Positions 1 to 10,015 of a DNA stretch of 64,000 bases are shown piece by piece; positions within the stretch are counted from its first letter, which is position 1; every line of letters begins with the position of its first letter. The DNA comes from Ustilago trichophora (lineage: Eukaryota > Basidiomycota > Ustilaginomycetes > Ustilaginales > Ustilaginaceae). The translations under genes were made by a program, and so were the position numbers. Below the pieces are notes generated by a model, which searched no databases, was not told the DNA's origin, and saw only the letters and a list, made by a program, of their open reading frames with translations. Location of the stretch: positions 310,001-374,000 of the forward strand of contig OOIN01000043.1 in assembly GCA_900323505.1 (NCBI GenBank), in the 5' to 3' direction.

Positions 1-1227
1 ATCGAGCTTCGCTTTGCTTTCAAGATCGCGTGTAAGCTCGTCGAGCTTCCTGCTGTCATCCTTGATTGTTGAGTTGGCGAGTTTACTATCTGCGTCTTTG
101 GTGTGTGTATGTTTGCTGTCTTTTGTTGCCTTGTTTGGCTCGCTGCTTTGTTTCGACGTCGACTTGGTGTCTGATGCATCCTTCTGCTTGTCTCCATCGA
201 GCTTCTTATACCCATGTTCTTTGAGCTGCCGCAAGTCGTTCTCCCATTCCTCACCTATGAGCTTCACCAGCTCAGCCACGCCATCATCGGCTTTGCCTTG
301 GTAGAAGACATCCCTTGTCTTGTCCTTGCCGCCGTATGTCAACCCATCGAAATCGAATCCGGTCTCGTTGTACATGCCTGCGCCCATACCTCCTCCTTCG
401 TAGCCATCCGACGAAGCCAGCTCTCCGACACGCTCGAGGTTGATCAGCACTCTTGGGCACGTCGATGGCACAGCATCTATAAGCGAGGCGAAAGGTTGAA
501 CTTGGAGCGACGTCCCCATGACAATCAGCAAATCTGCTGACTTGAGGTCTGGAATGCATCGGAAGAAGCGAGAAGGTAGAGATTCTCCAAAGAATACGAT
601 ATCTGGCTTGACCAGTCCTCCTCCCTCTTGTTTGCCTTTCGCGTTTTTACGACCAGGACACTTGTCTCTTGGACACCTCGCAATCTGTCCCTGCTGGATT
701 TTTTCCCTGATCCAATCTTCACCAACCCTGTGCTTGCAAACGATACACGTCGAGCTGGCAAAACTCCCATGCGCCTCTACGATCTTGTCCCCTTCTACAC
801 CGGCAATTCTCTCCAGCGTATCGACATTTTGCGTGAAAACTCGCTTCAACTTGCCCTTTTGCTGCAGCAGAGTGAGAAAGTAGTGCGCGAGGGCAGGCTT
901 AAAGTTGCCCGGATAGAGATGTTTGGCGAGGGTGTAAAAAGGCTGAGGATGTCGTTGGAAGTAGGCAATGTCAAAGATTGCTTCTGCGTAGGGGAGGTTG
1001 TAGGCAGCGAGGTTGGAGTAGAGACCGGTGCCGGGGGAGCGGAAATCGGGGATGGGGGGTGAGGCAGAGGTGGAGATGCCGGCGCCAGCGAGGATGATGA
1101 TGTTGCGGGTTGTAGGGGCGGAGAGGAGAGCTGCTACTCCTGCCAAGGTGGGACCGTGAGGAGACGGGAAGAAACGGTTCTGTGGAGGGTCATCGCCGCA
1201 GCTCGTATCGTCTTTGTTGTGTGGCAT
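1..1227 (-). CDS. HST2: class I sirtuin, NAD-dependent protein deacetylase (3' end cut by window edge)
   Basis: Removes acetyl groups from lysines using NAD+, as in the Hst2/SIRT2 group. The ATG at 1227 sits in a strong context (ACCATGCC) and 409 codons are visible without a stop. The NAD-binding segment LAGAGISTSA is near residue 50, followed by IPDFRSPGTGLY. TQNVDTLERIAG precedes the catalytic histidine H153 (VEAHGS). Two zinc-binding cysteine pairs are C161/C164 and C185/C190. KPDIVFFGE and MGTSLQVQPF follow. The C-terminal part is Lys/Ser/Asp-rich and low complexity and leaves the window, so the true end is unknown. A two-residue expansion (SASPPIPDF) loosens the usual AGIPDF spacing. The family is certain; assignment to Hst2 rather than another class I member rests on the motifs and the short N-terminus. 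It is divergent to the reductase gene starting at 1955. Confidence 0.93.
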   Translation of the reverse strand, partial: MPHNKDDTSCGDDPPQNRFFPSPHGPTLAGVAALLSAPTTRNIIILAGAGISTSASPPIPDFRSPGTGLYSNLAAYNLPYAEAIFDIAYFQRHPQPFYTLAKHLYPGNFKPALAHYFLTLLQQKGKLKRVFTQNVDTLERIAGVEGDKIVEAHGSFASSTCIVCKHRVGEDWIREKIQQGQIARCPRDKCPGRKNAKGKQEGGGLVKPDIVFFGESLPSRFFRCIPDLKSADLLIVMGTSLQVQPFASLIDAVPSTCPRVLINLERVGELASSDGYEGGGMGAGMYNETGFDFDGLTYGGKDKTRDVFYQGKADDGVAELVKLIGEEWENDLRQLKEHGYKKLDGDKQKDASDTKSTSKQSSEPNKATKDSKHTHTKDADSKLANSTIKDDSRKLDELTRDLESKAKLD

Positions 1228-1954
1228 GGTGGAACGTCTAAAGATGATGGTGCGGGCAAAGAGGTGGCGAGCAAAAGCAGGTGTCGTGTGGAGGCATATG
1301 TTGGCAAGGCTGTCTGTCTGTGCGCGGCATCTTTTCGAAGTCCATTTTCGAACCTCAATTTTCTTCTTTTCTTCTTTTTTTTTTTCGGTTGGACAAATCG
1401 GATACTTTTTCAACAGCAACGGTGTTTGTGCGGCAGCCAACGATTTTGTGGGGCGGTTACCTCGGCTATTGCACAAATTTAGGCGTCATCGATGATGATG
1501 ATGCTATTCTTCGCAAACTTCTTGAAACCGTTGCAGCAACCACAGCGTCTTGCCTGCCTCGTGGCGTTGTTGCTACATCTTGGAGTGTGGGAACGTCACA
1601 ATTCGAGCGGTTATCTGACAATAAGATATCTTCTTAGGGGCTTGGTTGTGGGAAGATCCAAATCTTTGCTTTGCTTTGCTTTTGCGAACAAAGTGTAAGA
1701 CAGTCGGAATTTCACGTCCCACCGGTGAAGCTCGCAACCGTGCGCCGCCACTACTCATCCCGCTGCAACCGCTCAAGTTAGCTGGAACCCACCAACTCGC
1801 CTTGCAACCCTAGCACCTCCTCTCCTTTCTCCCTCCTCACCACCATCACCACCGTCTCACATCCCCCTATCTTCGAGTAGAACCATATTCTGCACCGTAG
1901 AGATCAACCTATTCCACCTCCAGTCCAGAACGAAAAAAGAAACCCTTCCCGAAC
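1228..1954. promoter_or_regulatory. divergent intergenic region, sirtuin / AYR1-like reductase
   Basis: This 727-nt spacer lies between two divergent start codons and must hold both promoters. It has a T-rich stretch around 1365-1387 and a pyrimidine-rich block (1800-1920) just before the reductase start, typical of fungal leaders. No TATA box or RNA gene was recognised. Confidence 0.5.
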
Positions 1955-2976
1955 ATGGCAGACCTTGTCACAGCAAACGATCCACGCCAGGTGGTTGTCA
2001 TCACCGGTTGCTCCTCCGGTCTCGGCCGTTCCATGGCAATCGAGTTTGACCAGCAAAAGTCGTACCGCGTCTTTGCGACCGCACGCAACCTTGAGTCCCT
2101 CCGCGAGCTTCCAGCTGGTATCGAGCGTGTTCAGCTCGACGTCACCGACCCCGAGTCGATCAAGAACGCCTTCAAGCAGATCACCGCTTGCACCGGTGAC
2201 AGGATCGATATTCTCGTCAACAACGCCGGTGTCAACCTCGCGGTTGGACCTCTGATTGAGACGCCGATCGACAACATTAGGAAGACTTTCGAAGCGAACG
2301 TAAGTACAAACCATCCCTCTCAACCACAAAGTTTGATCGTTGTGCGAATGCTAACGTTCGAGTCTATTTGTTGATTGAACAGTTTTTCGGATTGATTGCA
2401 GTCACCCAGGCCGCTGTTCCATCTATGATCCGCCGTAGATCTGGTGTGGTCGTCAACATCGGCTCCGTGGCCGCTATCGCATGCATGCCGTTCGGTGCCC
2501 CCTACTCGGCCTCCAAATCTGCCGTCCACGCACTCTCCGACACTCTGCGTCTCGAACTCGGCGGATTCGGAATCAAAGTCGTCGTCGTCGCCCCCGGCGC
2601 AATCAAGTCCTCCATCGCCGATAACACGCTCAAGAACCGATCCAAGTCCACACCCGCTTCCTCCTCCTCCTCTTCCGATACCGAGGACCTCGGCTACCTG
2701 CCCGCAGATTCAATGTACAAGCACGTCGAGGATCTCGTCAAGTTCCGCGCCGAGTTTAGCCAGCAGGGTGAGCCAACCCCCAGCGAGACTTTTGCTAGGA
2801 ACGTCCGAAAGTGGGTAGGCGCAGCGAATCCAGGAGCATACCTCTTCACAGGAAAGAAGAGCTTGACCGTCTGGATCTCGTACTACCTCCCGACGCGAGT
2901 CAAGGACTGGATCATTGGGAGGATCTTCCAGATCCACAGAATTGGCGAGAATGCTCACAAGAACAAGAACATCTGA
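1955..2976 (+). CDS. AYR1: short-chain dehydrogenase, AYR1-like 1-acyl-dihydroxyacetone-phosphate reductase
   Basis: Classical NADPH-dependent short-chain dehydrogenase of 312 residues. Ayr1 reduces 1-acyl-DHAP to lysophosphatidate on ER and lipid-droplet membranes. Exon 1 is 1955-2299 and exon 2 is 2383-2976. The 83-nt intron has GTAAGT, a GCTAAC branch site and AACAG, and removing it joins ...FEAN to FFGLIAVTQ in phase 0. The cofactor motif is TGCSSGLG (residues 17-24), the structural motif NNAG is at about residue 89, and the catalytic Ser (NIGSVAA) and YSASK follow. A Ser-rich insertion follows the APGAIKS segment. The C-terminus has hydrophobic and basic stretches (WISYYLP, RVKDWIIG) that could associate with membrane. 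Ayr1 identity is inferred from overall resemblance; substrate specificity in this family is hard to predict. Confidence 0.88.
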
Positions 2977-3101
2977 AGAATCATGTCCCAGAGAGATTTC
3001 AGATTTGTAGATAAGTTAGTTTCGAGATGGTGTAGAATGCAGCGTTTTGTGTCTAGGGCTTTCGCGTGGGTATAATGTGTGATGTACAGGTGGAAGCAGG
3101 A

Positions 3102-5120
3102 TCAGGTGGAAGAAGAGTGGATGGGCAACCAAACGGTCTTTCCCTGATCCGCGACGAGGAATGCGTCCTCATCTTTCCTCTGCATCCCCTCGATCTTTGC
3201 CTCTTCCTCCGCCTCTTCCCCGCCTTTGAGCAGACAAGTCTCATCGCGAACCCTATGAAATCTTAGGCGCATCTTACGGCATGCCTTTCTAAGCTCCCTG
3301 ACATCCGCACTCGTCTGCTCTTCGTTTCTGACAAACGTTCCATAGTGCACTGCCAGGCTGAACATTGGCCTGGTCTCTTGCTTGTCCTTGGGCTTTTCCT
3401 TTTGAAAGATTCCATGGCACTCGACCGCGTCGTGCGGGTCCATGTGAATGCTGCTCGTCAAGGTGCTCGACACCCTAGGGAAGGGCGAGATTGCACGCGG
3501 GAACGGATCCCACGATCTGAAATAGCTCAGACTCGACCCAACAGAGATCGGGAGGAGGAGCAGGTCGAATGGGTGGAACTTTGCCGCTATCTCTGCGAAC
3601 GCGGGGCAGGCTGGATACTTTTGTCGTTTATTTGGATTATCGTGATGATACTTGAGACCTGTATCACCTGCAAAGAAGGTGCAGAATCTCAAATCATCCT
3701 TGCAAGACATCCATTCGACGACCCAACTAGCCCAAAGACTAGCATCCTTGTCACCTGCCCCGCGACCACTGCCATGCTGAGCCGGAGTGCAGTGGATCTT
3801 GAGCTCGGCTTCACCAGAAGGCAAAGTGAGAGTCGCAGAATCCCACCAGTCTATTTCGCTAACTTGGGCCTTGGTCCATCCGAATCCTCCGCTGCCGGTC
3901 AGCTTCTCCTTGACACCGAGGGGTACAAAGGCGTGGATCTTGTCACCACGAAGATGGTGGAGCTGCTTGAAAGTGTGATAGTCAAGGTGGTCGTAGTGGG
4001 AGTGGGAGATGATGACAAAGTCGATGGGGGGTAGGTCGTCGACGGTGCATGGAGCTGGGGTGAAGCGCTGCGGTCCTGCGGACTGGGAGGGGGAGCAGCG
4101 TTCGGAAAAGATGGGGTCGAAGAGAATGTTGATCGATCGGGTAACGACGTTTTCTTTTCCTCCTTCACTGTTGGTGCTCGAAGTAGAGAGAGGGGGAAGC
4201 TGGAGAAGGGTACTGGCGTGGCCAAGCCAAGTCACTCGGGCTGCTACGCGGGAGGGATCCTTTGGATCTTTCCATTCTTGCAAAGGTTTCTCCTTGGCTT
4301 TGTAGTCCGCTTCCTCTCCATCTCTATGCTCTGGTTCCTGTTGAGAGGGATGTTCGGTCTTGTCCTCATATCTAATCTCGTCAACCTCGTGTTTCAACCC
4401 TCCCGCAGGCCATCCCCACTTTGGCTCCACCACCTCAACCTTATCCCAACCCTCGCCCAACTCCGTATCCTCCTCCTTTGCCAGCTGCAGCTGCTTTTGA
4501 ATCTTCTTGTTCGACTTGAATCCACTTGCCCGCTTATCACCCCTCCCCGACCCTTCCGTATAGCTATCTGGCAAACCCCACTTCAGCCCGCCGTGAAGAA
4601 CAGCCTTAATTCCTGGCTTGCGGAAACTTTTCCCCTCCCAAGGATTCTGGAACGTCAGCCGATGTAGCATATGGCTCTCCTCAGTCTTTGTTTCCCTCCT
4701 TTTTTGCCCTTCCCTCTGTTGGTCTTCGCTGTGTCGGGGGCTTGAAATCTGATCAAATGCACTAGAGGTGGCGCGAGTGACCTGAGACATGACGGTAGGT
4801 ACCCAGTGCGAGGGCAATTCTTCCGGAGGCAAGTTCTGCGAGTCTGCGACTGGGTCGGAAGATCGACATTTTAGCTTGATGTCGTATGCGATGGATTGGG
4901 AGGCTGTGTTGCGGATGAACTCGTTGGGCGTGTGGGTGGTGTCCCCTGTGGAATCTTGGGCGGCCGGTGGTGTGTCACTGGACGTAGACGAGCGAGAGGA
5001 GGAGATGGACTCGGCGCCGGTGATCTTATCCTGGCCTTCCAAGGTCTCTCCTAATGTTCGATGATGGCGCTCGTGGTGAGAAACGTGTCCATTTTGGTGG
5101 TGCGGCTCCGTATCGACCAT
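3102..5120 (-). CDS. NAPE-PLD-like metallo-beta-lactamase-fold phospholipase (Fmp30 type)
   Basis: 672-residue protein with an N-terminal extension of about 280 residues (charged, Ser-rich) before a metallo-beta-lactamase hydrolase of the N-acylphosphatidylethanolamine phospholipase D / yeast Fmp30 group. Visible features in order: VTWLGHASTLLQL, the zinc motif HSHYDHLD, a downstream His in TPAQHGSGRG, the Asp in FFAGDTGLKYH, and HYGTF near the end, all positions expected of the family. A region of Lys/Glu low complexity lies between about residues 190 and 290. The start is set at 5120 (ACAATGG context); the frame stays open upstream without an earlier ATG. It converges on the AYR1-like gene with only 125 nt between stops. 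Family certain; the physiological substrate (N-acyl phospholipids, possibly mitochondrial) is inferred from relatives. Confidence 0.85.
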   Translation of the reverse strand: MVDTEPHHQNGHVSHHERHHRTLGETLEGQDKITGAESISSSRSSTSSDTPPAAQDSTGDTTHTPNEFIRNTASQSIAYDIKLKCRSSDPVADSQNLPPEELPSHWVPTVMSQVTRATSSAFDQISSPRHSEDQQREGQKRRETKTEESHMLHRLTFQNPWEGKSFRKPGIKAVLHGGLKWGLPDSYTEGSGRGDKRASGFKSNKKIQKQLQLAKEEDTELGEGWDKVEVVEPKWGWPAGGLKHEVDEIRYEDKTEHPSQQEPEHRDGEEADYKAKEKPLQEWKDPKDPSRVAARVTWLGHASTLLQLPPLSTSSTNSEGGKENVVTRSINILFDPIFSERCSPSQSAGPQRFTPAPCTVDDLPPIDFVIISHSHYDHLDYHTFKQLHHLRGDKIHAFVPLGVKEKLTGSGGFGWTKAQVSEIDWWDSATLTLPSGEAELKIHCTPAQHGSGRGAGDKDASLWASWVVEWMSCKDDLRFCTFFAGDTGLKYHHDNPNKRQKYPACPAFAEIAAKFHPFDLLLLPISVGSSLSYFRSWDPFPRAISPFPRVSSTLTSSIHMDPHDAVECHGIFQKEKPKDKQETRPMFSLAVHYGTFVRNEEQTSADVRELRKACRKMRLRFHRVRDETCLLKGGEEAEEEAKIEGMQRKDEDAFLVADQGKTVWLPIHSSST

Positions 5121-5615
5121 TGTTTCTATTCGGTATAATGCAAGCTGTTCTAGTCTGTATTGCTGGGTATGGGGTAAATGAAGCAAAGCCGTAGGTAGAC
5201 GGAAGCAATGGTATAGATGAAGATAGCCAGTCGATACGAGGCCCTTTTGGGTATCTATTTAGAGTGATGAGGGAGGGGAAAGGAACAACGAACAAAACAG
5301 GAGCAACTACATAGAGCATAGCATAAGCGAGCAATGCCAAAACGTGGTTTGTGGTACGACAGATTCAACATGTCTTGGCAGCATTTCACGCCCATTTCGG
5401 CAAAATTCGACGTTGTCAACCGCTGCATCCTAACATCATCACGCATTCTCTTCACCTTTTTTTTCTAAACAGAACTGTCATTTCATCCGATGTAACAAAT
5501 GGTAAGTTTATTTTTTGGGCGAGAGGTTGGACCCTGAATGTACAGGTTGCTCCCGACTTCCGCTTCAACCTTTCTTCCTGCACCTCTTCATACGACATCT
5601 ACGCATCGTGGCGCC
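5121..5615. promoter_or_regulatory. divergent promoter region, NAPE-PLD-like / TAD1
   Basis: 495 nt between divergent starts. A short ATG followed directly by GTAAGT occurs at 5499-5507, and a possible acceptor TACAG ends at 5545, so a very short leader intron (44 nt) upstream of TAD1 is conceivable but unproven. No RNA gene was recognised. Confidence 0.4.
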
Positions 5616-7388
5616 ATGGCTGAGAAGGGCGCCTTCGAGGTGGACCACGAGCAGATAGCTTCCCTCGTCCAATCTACGTACCTCAACACCATCCCTCCAC
5701 GCGGCGCCAAGCCTGGTACCAAATCCAACGGCCGCATAGAATGGTCCGTCCTTGCCGGCTACATCCTCTCCTACACCACACCGGACCATACCCATCCACA
5801 ATACGCACTCATCTCCCTGGCTACGGGACTTAAATGCCTACCCTACACATCACTGCCCCCGAATGGAGATGTTCTGCATGATCAACATGCGGAGGTGCTT
5901 GCCCGTCGAGGGGCTCGTCTGTGGCTGTTGCAACGGCTGGAGCACGAGGTCAAGTCAAGCACCATCGGAGAAGGGTTTAGATTCTTCGAAAGAACGGCTA
6001 GAAAGGGTGAAAACGAGTCCGAAAGAAAGTGGAAATTGAGACAAGGGGTGAAGCTGCACCTCTATGTCTCAACGTTGCCATGTGGGGATGCGTCCAACAA
6101 CTTGCTCGAGTTTCAACGGGCGGCACAGGATCAGATCGCTGGTCGGATGGATGTTCCTACCCCCGCAGAGCTGCTCGCGCTCCACTCGACCACCAAAAAC
6201 ACATCGTACGGTGCCTCTTCAGCTTTTACAAGCAACAGCGGAGGAGGAGGAAGCGTAGTCAGAGGCCGAGCGTCCTCCTCCAACCCAGCCGCCACACATA
6301 CGGCATCAGGAAGCGCCGGCTCGCTACGCACCAAACCAGGACGTCCAGATTCCCCACCGTCCATCTCCATGTCTTGCAGCGATAAGCTTGCGCTCTGGAA
6401 CGCACCTGGCATTGGCATACAGGGTAGCCTTCTCTCGGCCCTCTTAGAGCCAGCTTTCATCTATTCTATCAGCATTGCGGACCATCCAATTCGACACATC
6501 TTCCCCGCCTTCCCACTACCATCCTCTGCAGAAGAAGTACATATCGAACAGCAGAGGGAGGACCTGAAAACAATCTTGGCAGAGGACTGTAAGCGAGCGC
6601 TGCAGCGAGCCCGCACAAACACCGACGACGAGATCATAGTCGGATGGTCCACAACCCCCTTTGCTGACAGTAAAGAGGTTAAACTCGAATCTGCTTGGTC
6701 GAGCTTCGACTCCGCCCACCCTTTCAACGCCGACACGGGTCTTGCAGAAAAGATGGAAGTGTTCAGAGCGAGCTATGAGCCGGTGACGTGTTCAAGTTCG
6801 ATCCTGTACGTGCGTAACTCGGACTTCGGGTCCTCATCGGGGAAGGGAAAAGTGGAGAACTTGGCAACGGGCACCAAGCTCGGCGCTCCGACCAAGCGAC
6901 CCAAACCCAAGGATCCCAGTGCGGGGCTTAGTGAACCGTTGAAACCTCAAGCTAGGTCCAGCGTGTGTCGGTTGAACTACTTTCAAGCTTTTTTGGCCGC
7001 GTATAGCGCTATCACTGGTGCAGAAATGATACAGGATGAGAATGAACGGGTGACGTATATCGATGCGAAAGAAGGAGCCTTTGGAGACGGGACGAGAGAG
7101 TACAGGAGGAGAAAGGAGGAGTTGTTCGGTGGGAAGAAGGACGCACAGAGGGTATTGGAGACGTTCTTGAAAGGTGCAAGGGACGGTACTGCGATCAAGG
7201 GGACGCAGAAGGATGTGGTTCAGGAGGTGATAGAAGAGGTTGCAGAGCAGGATGAAGAGCGGGAGGAAGAGGAAGCGGGCAGAGTGGGATTGCTACAAGG
7301 CTGGCTCAGGACTCCAAGTGCGCTCTCGCAGTTCGACCTTAATGGTCGAACGACTCGAACGACTCATGCACATCGGCTCCCAAGCTAG
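5616..7388 (+). CDS. TAD1: tRNA-specific adenosine deaminase Tad1 (ADAT1)
   Basis: Converts adenosine 37, next to the anticodon of tRNA-Ala, to inosine. The 590-residue reading has all three parts of the ADAR/ADAT1 deaminase site: HDQHAEVLARRG (His zinc ligand and Glu proton shuttle, about residues 90-95), STLPCGDASNN (first Cys ligand) and SISMSCSDKLALWN (second Cys ligand), followed by QGSLLSALLEPAFIYSI. About 95 residues of Ser/Gly-rich sequence separate the two Cys motifs. Glu-rich coiled sequence lies near the C-terminus. The start at 5616 was chosen for its near-ideal context (GCGCCATGG); an in-frame ATG at 5538 would add 26 residues. No intron is needed. Its stop is 60 nt from the end of the convergent F-box-like gene. 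Confidence 0.9.
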   Translation: MAEKGAFEVDHEQIASLVQSTYLNTIPPRGAKPGTKSNGRIEWSVLAGYILSYTTPDHTHPQYALISLATGLKCLPYTSLPPNGDVLHDQHAEVLARRGARLWLLQRLEHEVKSSTIGEGFRFFERTARKGENESERKWKLRQGVKLHLYVSTLPCGDASNNLLEFQRAAQDQIAGRMDVPTPAELLALHSTTKNTSYGASSAFTSNSGGGGSVVRGRASSSNPAATHTASGSAGSLRTKPGRPDSPPSISMSCSDKLALWNAPGIGIQGSLLSALLEPAFIYSISIADHPIRHIFPAFPLPSSAEEVHIEQQREDLKTILAEDCKRALQRARTNTDDEIIVGWSTTPFADSKEVKLESAWSSFDSAHPFNADTGLAEKMEVFRASYEPVTCSSSILYVRNSDFGSSSGKGKVENLATGTKLGAPTKRPKPKDPSAGLSEPLKPQARSSVCRLNYFQAFLAAYSAITGAEMIQDENERVTYIDAKEGAFGDGTREYRRRKEELFGGKKDAQRVLETFLKGARDGTAIKGTQKDVVQEVIEEVAEQDEEREEEEAGRVGLLQGWLRTPSALSQFDLNGRTTRTTHAHRLPS

Positions 7389-7447
7389 ACATTGATAGAT
7401 GCAATGCGAGCCCTTTTTAAGTCGAATGACATTATGAGTTGCGTGCC

Positions 7448-9238
7448 TTAATTTTGACCTGTTCCATGCGGTGCGTGGGAACCACCGCGATTCAGCTCGG
7501 CTAGCTCCTTCTTTCCCTGGTCATCCAGACCTTCCGGCCCCAAGTCAACGAAGAAGGGAATCCGGTAATCCTTGATTCCGCGTGGCAAGGTGATCGAAGA
7601 GGGAATAGAAACTTCTGTGTAGGCATGACGAGGGAGACAGCCGGTCCAATGGCAGTAATCGGGTCGGCCATCGGATTGTTCAACTTCCCGATACGAAAGC
7701 CACGGTGCTGCTGCGATGAGTGAGAAGGCGTCTGGATCGGCCCAACATCCAGCATATGTCGACAAAGACCCTTCCAGAAGCCTGCGGACTCCTGACGGGA
7801 GCGCAGGATCATCCAGTCTGCTGTGGTCACGGAAGATCACGTTGTCAACCTGACATTGAAGTTCTTGAAGCATCTCGTGCGAGTCCCATTTCCTCTCTCT
7901 TGGAGCTACCACCCGAATCTCCACGTTATCTGAAAACTTATCATAGCAGTTTAAACGGTCCCCGCCAACCCTGAGTGCGTGATAAGCTTCCGCTCTGCGG
8001 TAATGGCGACAAAGAATGCCCAAATCTCCTTTGCCAAGCTGGACTTCTGTCCATGCAAGGTCGTAATAGTTTAAGAGTCTATCCTCATTTGGATCTATCG
8101 GTGGACCAAAGGAGTTTGGGCGCATAATCATCTCCCTTCTGATGGCGGCGTTGAACCATGGGAGATGCCGACACGTGGCTCGAGACAAATCTTTATCGGC
8201 AGGACTTTGCTTTCGCAGAACATACATGCGGTTCAATACCCAGTAACGAGCGTCTGTGCTGTTCCTCGGCGGAGAAAGGCGCGTTAGGGGGTCCATCTCG
8301 AGAATGAGGAGTCGAAGTCTTGGTAGCTTGCCCGCGTTGATGATGAACCCGAAAAGCACTTCTAGATTTTCCAAAGGCCCTGAAGGACAAGGACAGAGCG
8401 GTTCTCGCTGCTCGACTCGGTGCTCAAGCGGCAGACCAAGACGCGGTTCGATGTCCACTCTCCATTTGGCGTAATCGCAGAAATCAAACATGGCGATAGG
8501 GCTCACGGAGGATAGGCGAAGACACTCTAGCGACGTACGAGGTGTCAGATTTCCTTCGATGACTTCTCGTATATTGTGGGGGTCATCGGGACGATGGACG
8601 CGTATCGGAACGCCTACAAGCAGCGAGACCAATTGCGGTGTAGCATTGATCAGATGCAGGTGACTAACTCTCGAGAGCTGCTGTAGCGAAAGCGTTCCGG
8701 ACAGGTTCGGCTCTGCTCCATCTTTCTGCAGGATCGTGAGGCGACTGGGAAATGTTTGACTTGCACTTCCCAAAAAGTCGGAGAGGTAAGCACTCCCACT
8801 GCCAATCTCAAGCGAAAGATGGTCAATACCGGATCCAAGAGCGAAGAACTTGTCTAATCTGAGCTGAGGGCAGTGTGGTATGTGTATGGCGCGAACCAGT
8901 GACACGTTGGAGCCAGCGTTGACAAATGCACGAGCCGCATCGACGTTGGCAAGAATAGGTACTCGATAAATTCTTTGACGAATGAGTGGCTCTAATGTTT
9001 TGCAGGTCAAAGCGAGCGAGAGGAGGTCCTGAACATTCCATGTTGGAACTTCATCTGTGCACGTTGCATTCATTTGCGCTAGATTTGGAAATGTCGTAGC
9101 ATTGGGATGTGATCGAGGGACGAGATGATCGAGTATGCAAATCCAGATGTCCACGGGAAGTGTAAGGCATCTAGCAACCTGATGTCCAGAAGTGCCTGTT
9201 TCCAAGGAATGACGATCTCGTCGTTGCATTGCTTGCAT
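7448..9238 (-). CDS. F-box-like protein, paralogue A of a three-member tandem array
   Basis: 596-residue protein of unknown function. An F-box-like segment (LPVDIWICILDHLVP) lies near residue 30, followed by LTCKTLEPLIRQRIYRVPIL, as in F-box proteins that present substrates to SCF ubiquitin ligases. The middle has leucine-rich stretches (LQQLSRVSHLHLINATPQL, SLECLRLSSVSP) without a regular repeat. The C-terminus carries GCWADPDAFSL, an aromatic block and a WTG-LPR motif shared with the two neighbours on the same strand. Clear blocks shared with the gene at 11229-13097 include TSLECLRLS, SHLHLI and the VEIRVVAPRE-like segment. The start is at 9238; a second ATG is at 9229. F-box assignment is by pattern only, and a lineage-specific family is likely. 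Confidence 0.75.
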   Translation of the reverse strand: MQAMQRRDRHSLETGTSGHQVARCLTLPVDIWICILDHLVPRSHPNATTFPNLAQMNATCTDEVPTWNVQDLLSLALTCKTLEPLIRQRIYRVPILANVDAARAFVNAGSNVSLVRAIHIPHCPQLRLDKFFALGSGIDHLSLEIGSGSAYLSDFLGSASQTFPSRLTILQKDGAEPNLSGTLSLQQLSRVSHLHLINATPQLVSLLVGVPIRVHRPDDPHNIREVIEGNLTPRTSLECLRLSSVSPIAMFDFCDYAKWRVDIEPRLGLPLEHRVEQREPLCPCPSGPLENLEVLFGFIINAGKLPRLRLLILEMDPLTRLSPPRNSTDARYWVLNRMYVLRKQSPADKDLSRATCRHLPWFNAAIRREMIMRPNSFGPPIDPNEDRLLNYYDLAWTEVQLGKGDLGILCRHYRRAEAYHALRVGGDRLNCYDKFSDNVEIRVVAPRERKWDSHEMLQELQCQVDNVIFRDHSRLDDPALPSGVRRLLEGSLSTYAGCWADPDAFSLIAAAPWLSYREVEQSDGRPDYCHWTGCLPRHAYTEVSIPSSITLPRGIKDYRIPFFVDLGPEGLDDQGKKELAELNRGGSHAPHGTGQN

Positions 9239-10015
9239 GTTTGTAATGTAGCTCTTCAGGAGGCGGGGTGGATAACCACTCTCAAGGCGACATTTTGGTG
9301 ACACTAGATGGGAGCTTGCTGAACGACATCAATGGGGAGTTGAGTTGAGGCAAGTGGTGGTCGAGAGTTGAAGAGAGTTGAAGATGTTTCCAACACATGG
9401 ATGCTTAAGTACGCGAGTGTGTGGACTGCGCCGTGTCAAGCTTAGATGAAGTCGACTGAGCTTCTTTCTTCTGCGCAGTCACATTTGCGTAAATCTTGAT
9501 TCTTCATAGAAAAATGCACACCCACACCGCGTTACGTGTCGACTTCTCTATGATCACGTCGAAATGCCAAAGTGTGCGACTGTTCTCTTTCGGCATTTGA
9601 AGAAAGCGTGTGTGCCCATTCTATCAAGACCCAAGTGTCTTGGGAATGGAAGTGCTAACAATCTGCGACAAGTCAGCAGTAGAGGTACATGTGTTGCAAT
9701 CAGCCGGACATATCAGAGAGCGGTGCAGAGCAAGAGAAAGAAACGAGCTTCAGACTCAGACGCTGCCTCAGGATTCACGACTCGCATCATCTGATTTTCA
9801 TCGACTCCTCCTCATATGCACTTCGCACTCTTTCGACGCAAGCTCCATCAAAATGCGAAGAAGAAGCTTCAATTGCAGAAAAGGGCGATGGAATCGATTT
9901 GATAGATCCTCGGATGCCTCGTCTTCATGCTTATCCAAATCGTTGTTGCTTACTGCCTCTATCGCTTGACTCGACAGATTCCTCGACCTCTTTACGGCGT
10001 CCAAGTTGATCTCGA
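9239..10015. other. spacer between paralogue A and the decayed middle paralogue
   Basis: 777 nt holding the presumed promoter of paralogue A and the region downstream of the broken copy. The frame that reads through part of the broken copy continues to 9798, but that extension has no counterpart in either intact paralogue. No RNA gene or repeat was seen. Confidence 0.4.
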